64,000 bases of DNA from the NCBI RefSeq assembly GCF_030463565.1, contig NC_134652.1:20003397-20067396 (forward strand), in the 5' to 3' direction. The position numbers were made by a program, and so were the translations under genes. The stretch comes from Pelecanus crispus (taxonomy: Eukaryota > Chordata > Aves > Pelecaniformes > Pelecanidae). Under the pieces are notes generated by a model. That model saw nothing but the letters and a program-made list of their open reading frames with translations, was not told the origin of the DNA and made no database searches. This document shows, one piece after another, positions 26,101-37,000 of this stretch. The stretch's first letter is position 1, and each line of letters starts with the position of its first letter.

Positions 26101-29100
26101 TCAGCCACAAATGGAGAGTTATTCACGTGAAGGTGATGAAAAGATCTTCCTGAAATGTTCTTGTAGAGGATGATAAGTAGATGCCTATACGAACTCACTT
26201 CATGGTAGTGCAGATAAAGCAAACTACTTTTCACAATTTCCTAGATTAGAGGATGAAAGAAATATATTTACAAGAAAAGAAATTGTATCAAACCTTTCAT
26301 ATTTTTTTAATATAGTAACATCTAGTGGGACACAGCGGCAGTCCAGTTTGATAATCACTGTGCAAGCAATAACGTATGACAGCCATCACAACAAGCAAAT
26401 AGCTAAGACAAACATAAATGGGAAGAGGGAATACAGAGACTCACAGAAAGATAAGATGATGTGCCCAAAACAGACACCAGGCCCTGTGGATGCCTGGTCC
26501 CTCTGTCATATACCGTTCTGCTTTCCATATACATTACATCCTAACACTTGCTGTAACATTCAATATGTTGAGCACACAGTAATAAGAAATACCTGTGGGA
26601 TCTACAGTTCAAATGACAACAGAGACTTTTAGCTCTATAGGAGAAAAAACTATTCTGTGTGGTTGTTGCAGTGCATCAGTATCAAAAAAGCCAGAATGAG
26701 AAAACCCACAAACCAACTGCTATCAGGAGCAGTCCTATACAGTTATAATGGTATTACATTAAATTGTCTATAACAATTGCCTGTCACTAAATTGCAACAA
26801 TTTAGAGGTACTGGGAAAGAATACTGCATCACAGGCAATCAGATTTTTAAGGGAAGGGAAAGACAGGACTTGTTCATTTACCTTTTCCATTGTTGGTGTT
26901 TTGTGGGTGAATGTGACAGAAGGCGATCATTCACAATAGCTGATGACAGCACCCCATGAAGGAGCAAGCTCTTTACCCCCCACCTACATTTGAACAGAGC
27001 TCCAGGAGGAGGATGGAAAGGGATAATTTTTCCTGCCTAGAGCTGTGCACCCCACACCTGAACGGGACTGCGACACAGGAGTCGGTTCCTGATCCTCCAG
27101 TGGGGAAGAGGAGACACTGAAGAAATCAGAAGAACCAACCCAGAATGGGGATGTGCTCATGTGTTTACACACATTCATTTAAGACAAAATTCACTCTGTC
27201 CCTCACCGTGTGTCTTCTGTTTGGTCTATATTTCTGCTCTTATTTTGAGCTCTTTGGGCACGGGGCTGTTTTGCAGATTTTAGTGATGTGGTACCAAAGA
27301 AGTTCCCATCATCTGGCTTTTTTATTGTATCCTCTAGATACTAGTGCCAGGTTCTCCCTTCTCTCCACTCACCCAGCAGCCTTTCTTCTTGGAATGGCAG
27401 CAGGACCATGACTGCAGTATGTCTCATGCTTCTCATAGAGTTGCCCGATAGTTGTTCACTGTAGCATCCTGCACTCCGGTGTTCTGCATACAGAATCAGG
27501 CAACACTGGATAGGAAATGCCATGACCAGAAGTCATGTGTCTGCAATACGGTGCTTTTGAGGAGTAACCTAGTTATAGTCCTCATTGTGCTGGGTGTAAT
27601 GTGGATAGATGCCGTCTGGCAGAACCTTGTATTCAAGACACGCAGAGCAGGAAGACTATGAAATAGCATTGCCCTCCTTTAACAAGTAAGAACTGAGGCA
27701 CAGTTTCTTCCCCACCAACATCAAAATGAACGTCTGTGGCGTGTAAAAGAAGCAAATCTCAGAATAACAAGTCTGAGACATTTCTTTCTTGTGGGGGATA
27801 GCTGAGATACATGAAATGGGCTTTTTAGGGAATTTTACTTCATTCTTTCCCCAGCAGTAAGGCCTTGAGGCGTTATGTATTTTTGGAATGATATATTAAG
27901 TTGATCTGATTTACCTTTAGTAATATTTTTTGGAAAGCAGTAATTAAAGATTAAGATAAATAAAGATTAAGTAATTAAAGATTGCAATGAATTTGACACA
28001 ATACTTTTAAGTCTTGGACACTCTCTAGTGTATTAGACAACAGTAGTGATTTACGTTATTTTGAAGTTGCAAGTTTTCAAGGGTAATGGATTTCATATAT
28101 AGAGATAAAAAGATAACGTTCCTTCATTTATGCCCGCTGACTTTTTTTCCCTATCATACTACATTTAGCAAAATGGATAAGGCAGAAGTGATGCTGGTGT
28201 ATTTTTATGTTAATTAATGTATTTTAATTTCAAATAGCATTTTTGAAGCTCAGATAGCTTCCAAAAAAGCAGTGCCAGTGCAAAACTAATGAATTTTAAT
28301 TCTTTTCAGTATACTTCTGCTTTCCTGAATTCTTTTTGTTGTATTCTGATGCATGAGAATGCATCAGTAGGTATTCAGAGCATGAAACCCACAGGTCTGA
28401 TTTTTACAAAAATCCAGTTTAACTTTTTTAGCTACATAATAAAGCTCATCTCATAAGCATGTTATTTTTAATGACCAGTTGGGTAATAGCTAGAAAAATA
28501 CATACTTCGGGAAGGTGGACCAACTTTTTAAAGATTTTTTTAAAACAGCACATTGTAAGTGACAAGTAAGCTTTCTGCACAAAAGATGTGTTTAACTCAC
28601 TTGTAGCTAAATCCTGCTATTCTCAGACAAATTTTAAGGGTGTGCCACTCTCGTCCCAGAAGGGCTGCATTACTCTTTCTGCAGTTACATTGCTTAGAGC
28701 AGAATGATGTAGTTAAACGCTGGAACTTCACCACATTAACCCTACTCGTCTACATCTTGGAGTGCCTTGGAAAACTCTCAGCTCCTTGGGAGCGCAGTTT
28801 TGGCTGTGATGCTGTAAAACAGAAATCTCCATGGGCTCTACAGTATGCCCATGGCCTCAGGAGCTGGTGCAGTGACTATATTCTAATGCTGATGTGGAGG
28901 TCCACAAGAAACAGCCTTTTTAAATAGCATAGTCCATGTATCGCACTGCTCTAATCCCAGCCAATTTTAATAACTGTTCTTAACTCACAGCCCCACCAGA
29001 CACAGCTTCACTGGCACAATACTGGCCTGCTGTAATTTACTTGTGCATGCTATCAAGAATAGGGCGCAATAAACCACTTCCATCCTTTGTATAACGCTTA

Positions 29101-30600
29101 CCATATCAAGTAATATAAAATCAATGATGCTGTTGAGAGGGATTGTTGTTACTCATCAGAACAGATCATGAAATGATCCTTCTTTATCCTTCCAAAACTG
29201 TAGCATACCTGAGTGCTTGTATAAAGCAGCAGCACTAGCCATAATTTACTGCATTGCAGTAAAATCAACAATGCAGCATTCCACAGAGCCAGGCAAATAC
29301 TCGTATTTTATTTGCTAGGTCAGTAGAGAGAGAAAAAATGCTCAGAAAAAAAATGTTTTTAATCACGTTGCTGCGTTTCTTGTTTGTAACCCTCCAAAAC
29401 TTTCACTGTGTAACTAAACACGGGTACCTCTTGAAACCGAAATGTTGTTCTGAAACCTGATTTGAAACCATTTCTTTTACAAGTAAGAAAGCAAGTCACA
29501 CTGATTTCTCTCAAAATTCTTTCTTTTGGGAGGAAGTAAAAAAGAACAATTTGAGAAGTTAACAGTAACTCATAGGTAAGTTCCAGTTGAGCAGAAACCA
29601 AGTTTCAGAGTAAAAATGTGAGGTGTGGGGGAAAAAAAAAAAGCATCCAATTCTAAGAGAATCTTCCCATAGATAGAAGGGAAATACAGAAATTTTCTGT
29701 AGTTGAGAGTAAACACAAACTTATGATATTGCTGTCCAGCTATATAGGGCCACAGCAGTTTTGGGTTTTTTTTTTTTAAACAGAAAAAACCTCCATAGTT
29801 TAAGCTATCACAGCTTAGGAAGTATAGAAGTTGTCAACAGACTACTATTTCCACCCTCCCCCCCATGAAAACTTGACACATTATAAACATTTTTCTTGTC
29901 TGTTTACAATTTACTACCTTATACTTAGCTTCTGGTAAAGCTATGTTTTTTCCCTAGGTCTTCTTGAACTGACGCTGTGATAGATTGTTATTTTGTTCAG
30001 TAAAAGTTTGAACATCAAATAAATATAATTTCTTTCTAATTAAATGATGATAAAAAGAATTATTGTAGCATTGAAATAATCTACTCTTAGCATAAGTTTA
30101 CAGTTTTTTGTTCCCATCTGAAACATGAAGGTAAGAAAGAAGCTCATCACCTCAGTTGAGTGGCAAGCGTGAATGCACGCTTGTTTTAACTTAACCATGT
30201 GCTCAGTAGAAGACGTGGTAGGCTTTGCAGAGCGTGTATTCATCTATACTCCAAGATTTCATAAATTAGGCAAACAAAATTTAGGTTTCAGAATTTTCTT
30301 AAAAGCCAAAAGATCAGTTATCTGCGTGAAAATTGTACAAATTCATTAACAATGCAGTTCATTATGGCCAATGGGAGATTTCCTTTTAGACGAAAAGACC
30401 TTTTATACAGAGTATGAGCACTACAGATTTTTAAGTGAAAGACACATCAATTTACAAGTTTCAAATACCTGTGAAGAAAGGATTGAAAAATGTAAAATAG
30501 AAACCTTAGCCAAAGATGTTTTGGTTTAGGGCAGACTACATGAAATAACTTTTATCTGTGAACCCCTGCACTATATAGTAACTGTATGTTGTCGTTCTAG
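23140..30600. other. HTR7 intron 1, last part; no gene recognised
   Basis: This is AT-rich intronic DNA up to the exon 2 acceptor (TGTTGTCGTTCTAG ending at 30600). Small features seen are an A-rich pair of runs near 25976-26020, a direct repeat of AGTAATTAAAGATT at about 27940-27985, and an 8-bp perfect hairpin, CAAGCGTG/CACGCTTG, at 30164-30183. None supports a gene or named element. Confidence 0.55.
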
Positions 30601-31351
30601 GTACCTGGGAATAACGAGACCGCTTACATATCCTGTAAGGCAGAATGGGAAGTGTATGGCCAAAATGATCCTGTGTGTATGGCTCTTATCTGCCTCTATC
30701 ACTATACCCCCGCTCTTTGGCTGGGCCCAAAATGTAAATGATGAAAAGGTTTGTTTGATCAGTCAAGACTTTGGCTACACTATTTACTCTACGGCAGTTG
30801 CATTTTATATTCCAATGTCAGTGATGCTTTTCATGTACTATCAGATTTACAAAGCTGCCAAGAGGAGTGCTGCTAAACACAAGTTTGTTGGTTTTCCCCG
30901 GCCGGAAGAAATGGAAGGGATTTCTATGAATGGAGTTGTAAAACTGCACAAGGAATCTGAAGAATGTACTAATTTTTCACGACTCCTAAAGCATGACAAG
31001 AAAAACATTTCCATCTTTAAAAGAGAACAGAAAGCTGCCACTACGCTTGGGATTATTGTTGGGGCTTTCACTGTCTGCTGGCTGCCCTTCTTCCTCCTCT
31101 CAACTGCCAGGCCCTTCATCTGCGGTACAGCATGCAGCTGTATCCCACTGTGGGTTGAGAGAACATTTCTGTGGTTGGGTTACGCAAACTCTCTCATTAA
31201 CCCTTTTATATATGCCTTCTTCAATCGGGACCTGAGGACAACTTACCGCAACCTACTCCAATGCAGATACAGGAATATCAATCGGAAACTGTCAGCTGCA
31301 GGGATGCATGAGGCTCTGAAGCTTGCAGAAAAGCCCGAATTTGTTCTGTAA
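30601..31351 (+). CDS. HTR7: 5-hydroxytryptamine receptor 7 (5-HT7), coding exon 2
   Basis: The exon starts after acceptor CTAG with G, completing Arg176, then Tyr177 of DRY. It encodes residues 177-425. TM4 includes W203. Extracellular loop 2 has C227, the partner of C151. TM5 (about 235-257, P247) follows, then a long third intracellular loop (about 258-320) with KREQKAATTLG before TM6. TM6 has CWLP (C335-P338) with W336 and F340. TM7 is about 361-384 with NPFIY (376-380). C397 is a likely palmitoylation site in helix 8. The frame ends EFVL-TAA at 31349-31351. In mammals this exact stop defines the 5-HT7(b) isoform, while splicing at 31347/31348 removes it. Here the unspliced or second-donor form gives a 425-residue receptor. 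GC content is much lower than in exon 1. Confidence 0.97.
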
Positions 31352-31354
31352 GGT
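31346..31354 (+). promoter_or_regulatory. HTR7: Tandem alternative 5' splice donors at end of exon 2
   Basis: The sequence CT|GTAAG|GT contains two overlapping donors. The first GT is at 31348-31349 and the second at 31353-31354, 5 nt downstream. Using the first leaves the codon split as CT|, open to a downstream exon (5-HT7(a)-like). Using the second retains GTAAG, and CTG TAA ends the protein at Leu425 (5-HT7(b)-like). In mammals the a and b isoforms are known to arise from alternative donors at this place, so the arrangement appears preserved here. Confidence 0.8.
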
Positions 31355-33086
31355 CACTCATCCTTTGCTATGATAATTTATGGTTTCATCACATTAGCTT
31401 TTTCCCCACAGATTTGAAAGAAGAGTTATGGGAAGAACCAGGCTTCTTGAGCACTGTTAATGCAGTCATCAAGAAACTGGAAGGTTGCAAGGTTACTGCT
31501 TGTACAGCCCACCAGTCCTAGCAAGCCTAGAGAAACAAGACGACCATCTAAAGAATCTGGGTGTAAGAGGAATACCAGAAAGGGGAAGGGTAAAAAGTGG
31601 TACAGGATGTTTGTGTTGCTAGTAAGGAAAGAGCAAAACTGGCTTAACCCATTTGTTTGGCCCTTGGCCCCAAACAACTTTTAGTAGGCCTGAATGTTGG
31701 ATGCATCTTGTATCCTAGAGATTTTTGCTGTAATAAAGACCTAAGAATGGTGAAAAGTTCAGTATAATTCGTTTCTTTCCACTTTTTTATTATTAAAAAA
31801 AAAACATTTAAGATGCAGCTGGATCAAAGAACTTACATTGCTTAGAAATACTCCTTATTATAAAAAAAAACCATGAAATGTTAATTTCCTGGATTGCCTA
31901 GAAATAAACTACTTTGTGAAATTTAATGTTGCCTTTGCACAGCAACAATGGCACTGAAAGAAAATGTTACAATTCTAACGTGAATATAAGAGTTTGAATA
32001 AAGTCACAAGGACCAACATCTCCTGCATACAGTCACGCAGCACAATTAGCTGTGGTGCTGCTACACCAATTACACCAGGTAAAGGTCTTATCCTATATTG
32101 TTAACATACAAATATGTCTGATTACAGTTTGTTTCAGGAGCTGTCTGGTCTTTATCCATCTTTTCTTTCTTTAATTCTTGTTGCTTTGTCTGTTGAGCCC
32201 TTCTCGATGAAGACTCTGTCTATGCTGAAGTCTTAGTTTCTGTTTATGTATAGTCCTTGTTCCACTTCAGTAGTTAATTTATTGTCTATTTGAAAGCTTT
32301 CCTAGCTTCTTGAGATTTCTTTCCTTTCTGAAGCCAGTAAGGAAAAAAACTGATGACTCTATGACGTTCAGAGACATCTAGACTTTATCCTTACAAGCTG
32401 ATTTTGGTCATCACTTCTGCTTAAAATGATTTAAAGCCTTGCCTTGTGTAAGAATCAAGATCATTTACTGTTTCTAGTTCTAGTTGTTTCCCCCCACCAC
32501 TGCAGCTCATCTAAGTATGTGATTCTACTTTTCCTGGCTTTGGTAACAAAGCTCTTCCCTCAGTGGATCAGGGTCAAGTATTATAACAATATTTTTCTTT
32601 ATCACTTAATAGATTCATTACTGATATTAATATATTAGTAGTGTATTAATATAAAATGCAATAATGATAGTAATATATTACTGTAATAACATAAAATACT
32701 AATAAGCTTGTAACAACTTGTAAGAACAAGATGCTTTCTCTAGACTGAGTTTGCACTGCAAGCCATGTTCCAGATAAAGCATAGGGTACATTAGCGACTG
32801 TTTCAGAGCTCAATCTACTTTTCAGACATGAGGGCATCGCAGAGGAGACGTGTTTATTATCAAATTGCCTCAGCAGAAAATCACACTTTAGGCTAACTTG
32901 TGTCCCCCCTTTCTCAAGTATGAAGCCAAAATGACTAAAATTAATTCAATGATGTTAATTTGGACTAAATAGTGAGAAACTTGTGCCACATCCCTTGTAC
33001 AAGCATACAGAGATTGCAAACACTTGAGCTTCTAAGTGGCAGATACACAAGATCTGGATGGATGTGCTGAGCCATGTACCTCAGCT
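31352..33086. other. Intron 2 start and possible 3' UTR of the exon-2-terminated mRNA
   Basis: AATAAA hexamers occur at 31732-31737 and 31997-32002, about 380 and 650 bases beyond the exon 2 stop, so an mRNA ending here is possible. After that the sequence is AT-rich intron, with TTAATATATTA-type stretches near 32600-32700. No gene is seen before the CR1 insertion. Confidence 0.5.
31732..31737 (+). promoter_or_regulatory. HTR7: Candidate polyadenylation signal after exon 2
   Basis: An AATAAA hexamer 381 bases downstream of the exon 2 stop codon could end a short mRNA in which exon 2 is terminal. It is inference from the hexamer alone. Confidence 0.4.
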
Positions 33087-34012
33087 ACCCTCAGTAAGTT
33101 TGCACATGACACCAAACTGGGTGGGAGTGTCAATCTGCTCGAGGGTAGGATGGCCCTGCAGAGGGACCTGGATAGGCTGGACCGATGGGCCGAGGCCAAG
33201 TGTATGAGGTTTAACAAGGCCAAGTACCGGGTCCTGCACTTCAGTCACAACAACCCCATGGCAACGCTACAGGCTTGGGGAAGAGTGGCTGGAAAGCTGC
33301 CTGGCCAAAAAGGACCTGGGGGTGCTGGTTGACAGCCGGCTGAACATGAGCCAGCAGTGTGCCCGGGTGGCCAAGAAGGCCAACAGCATCCTGGCTTGTA
33401 TCAGGAATAGCGTGGCCAGCAGGAGCAGGGAGGTGATTGTCCCCCTGTACTCGGCACTGGTGAGGCCGCACCTGGAATACTGTGTCCAGTTTTGGGCCCC
33501 TCACTACAAGAAAGACATTGAGGTGCTGGAGTGTGTCCAGAGAAGGGCAACGAAGCTGGTGAAGGGTCTGGAGCACAGGCCTTATGAGGAGCGGCTGAGG
33601 GAACTGGGGTTGTTTAGCCTGGAGAAGAGGAGGCTGAGGGGAGACCTTATCGCTCTCTACAGCTACCTGAAAGGAGGTTGTAGTGAGGTGGGTGTTGGTC
33701 TCTTCTCCAATGTAGTTAGCGATAGGATGAGAGGGAATGGGCTCAAGCTGCGCCAGGGGAGGTTTAGGTTGGATATTAGGAGAAATTTCTTCACAGAAAG
33801 GGCAGTCAAGCATTGGAACAGGCTGCCCAGAGAGGTGGTGGAGTCACCATCCCTGGAAGTGTTCAAAAAACGGGTAGATGTAGCACTTCGGGACATGGTT
33901 TAGTCTAGTCTACCCTTGATTGGTTTAGTGTGGACTTAGTAATGTTAGGTTAATGGTTGGACTGGATGATCTTAAAGTTCTTTTCCAACCTAAACGATTC
34001 TATGATTCTATG
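33087..34012 (+). mobile_element. CR1 LINE copy 3, 5'-truncated, plus orientation
   Basis: This is the last 926 bases of a CR1, starting just before the reverse transcriptase active-site box. It reads [20 protein letters not shown], with CAT (33105-33107) where CR1 normally has an Asp codon. Then come [18 protein letters not shown], an extra G in the GG at 33260-33261 that shifts the frame, and a 193-codon open frame (33322-33903) with the CR1 C-terminal region [17 protein letters not shown]...[23 protein letters not shown]. It ends with GATTCTATGATTCTATG, the CR1 octamer tail. It lies in intron 2 downstream of HTR7 exon 2. The long undamaged C-terminal frame suggests a fairly recent insertion. 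Confidence 0.95.
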
Positions 34013-37000
34013 TGTACCGCAACAAGCTTAAGCCATTTTAGATGGATTATACCCTAACATACATACAGTAGGAGGCACATTTTGGCCTCATTTTTAGAGA
34101 AGGATCATAGTCTTGTAATAGTAAGAGATAAGCTATATCCCAGCTTCAAAAAAGTTTTCTAAATTTTCAAATTGATTTAGAACAGTCCAATTTCTTTTAA
34201 ATATTCCAAAAGTATTATGTGCAGGACAGGAAGAGATTTTGGCCCAGAATATCCACAAGCTCTGTAGTACAGAGTAGAGGTCATATTAATTCAAGCATAT
34301 TTTCCATAGTCGACATGCAATTAATGATGTTTCTGACTTTGTTACCTATCAGATTAACATTTTTTGTGTTCCTAGCCTAAGTGAGGAGTTTTCACAGGCC
34401 TTCTGTAAATTTTTTTTCCCTATGTGAGGATATATAGGAGAATATAAAAATAAATGTGTCTGTGAAGATTCCAAGTGGGATTACAAATCTCTGAAGCTGA
34501 TTTCAGAATTCTGGGCAGAAGTTTCAACCATTTTTATTCTGCAGGAAAGTCTGAAAAGTTGCGTTTCCTCCAAATAAGAATTGATATATTTTTTAAATAA
34601 AATATGGAAGTGTCTTATGAGTCAGAAATTTACATTTGCCCAACTGTCACTAAAGGCAATTGCTTTCCTCAGGGAAAGCATCCTGCAGGACTCCACGTCT
34701 CCTCTACCACTTGTTTCAGGTAATAAAAGCCCAGGAAAGAACAAGAGTTGTTATGGGCTGTGTGTCAATCCTTAAAGTTTATGGAGATAAAGAGCCACCT
34801 TTCATCTCTGGATATGTTTGGAAAAAAAAGAAAAGAAAAGAAAAAGGAAAGAAAAAACCAAGTTTCTTCATATAGCCAAAACAAAACGCAGCTATATGGC
34901 AAATGGAAACTGTTGTTGGATGGAGCTGTATTTGATGGAAAAAGAAGATTAGAAGAATGTCCCATTATCCAAACACACAGGTAACAATGGTGTTGAGAAG
35001 AGGAGAAAGTTTTCAGAGAGAATTCTAACTGAAAGAGGCTTAAATAAGAAGCATAAGGAAATAATTGCTTGGCTTCAAGAACAGGACTTTTTACTTTTTT
35101 TGAAAGATAAATAAATAGAACTGCATCAAAATACCTAACTGCAACAGTAGTATTTTTTTAAAATTAGATAATTCACTACTCATCTGACAAAGACATAACA
35201 TATCAATGGGTGAATGAGAAGTCTACATCATCACATGTGCAGCCTTGTATGTGCTAGTACCAAACCCTAAAAGAGATTGCACCCTTGGCTTGTTTGTCCT
35301 TTCCCATATTTCTAGGACAAAGTGAGGGAGGCGAATCAGATAGATGGGGTTGTGAAAAAAATGGTAATATAAAACTCCCAGAACAAGCCAGAGCACAGAG
35401 AGGCCAGCATAACACTAACTGGATGAAGAAAGAGAAAGGCGAGATATGGGAAGTGAGATAAGGAAGCAGTTCTAAATTTCAGACTTGTGATTGCATAGTT
35501 ACTTTTGGGAGAACATGCAAAAATGTAGATGCAACAAAGGTACGTGTCCAAGATTTTGAGGATAAAGAAAAAACCTTTTTAAAATATGCTTGTACAAACC
35601 CAGTAAAAAGACTGTTGCTACCTCATTGCTTGAAGGGGAGCTGGGCTCTGCAGGTCAGCACTGCTCTGGATTTAGCAGAACCGTATTTTTTAAAAAAAAA
35701 AAAATAGCAGCATGAAGTGCATCTTGACTTTAGGTACGGTCTGTTGAGATGTAAAAGCAATGAAACCTAAGCCAATCTGTCTTTTTAAGAAACACTACAT
35801 GTTGTCTAAATCCACAAACTGTAGTCACAGAAGGATGTGGATGACAGTGACAGCTAACTCTGTAACCCCACTCCTGGGAAGTCTGGAGGGTTTCAGCTAT
35901 CTCATCCTTAAGTCACAGTCTGAGATGCAAGAAGTCCCATATTAACTACAGTGTGAAAGACCTGAAATATTGGGCAATTTCAGGTTTTCTCTGAAGGTAG
36001 CTGTCACTTTGTGCAACATCTGAGTGTTTGACAGGGAAGGTTGGAGTGGGTCCTTAGGCGCACAGGGCAGCACAGCCTGGAAAGCAAGAAAGCCTAGAAA
36101 AAGCTATCTAAGAGAGTAGGTTTGCCCATTAACTGTAGTGCAGATCTGGTCTTATCCCAGGTGGATTTTTTGTCTGAGGAAACTCAGTGCAGCATTTGTA
36201 ATTAGCTACAGTACCCACATGCAGCATTTCTGATTAGAAAGCTTAGTCTTATTGCTGTACATCCTAGACCATCTTTCTACCAGCGGTAGTTCTGAAATTG
36301 GTTTCTAGCCACTATGTGATTTCTGGATGGTGATGGTGGCAGGAAAATGGGACCACATTTTGCTTCTGTTTACTAGACTGACAAGTTTTTTAAACAGTTT
36401 TGCTTAGTTCATGCACACATTGTACTTGCGTTTGCTTTCCAGGATCTCAGGAGGCTGTTTAGCCCCTTTGCTTCCTCTTTATCTCTCAAGTGGGAATTTA
36501 CCGCTCCTTATTGAGGGAGGGAAGGAGTCACCACAATGCATTTTTAGGTGAGGGCTTTTTTGGTTCGCATTTCTGGGGAAACGTAGCCAGCTATACTGGC
36601 TCAGGGGATGATCACTCAGCTATACTATGTCTTAACAGTGGGACAAACAAGGTGATACTGGGAAATGCTCAGGCAGCAATTTTCTAGTGATTACCATAGT
36701 CTGTGCTAGGAGCTGAGGAAATTGGGAAGCAGCTGTGCAGCTGCGGACAGCATCTAGACTGCCTCTTCATCCAGCACAAGCAGCCACTCAGTCTTCATCT
36801 GCAGCCCGAGATCTTCAATTGCTGCCAGAATTATCTAGACATCAACACAGGGAGATGCCAGTGAGTCCTTCTTTATTTTATGTGTCTCTTTGTTCACCTC
36901 TGTATGTAAAGATCCTCAAGAGCAGCCACTGAGTGAGTCAGTTCCCTAAAAGGAGCTTTAGTCACAGCTGTGCCAGAGATCCTTCCCTGAGCCCACCTTT

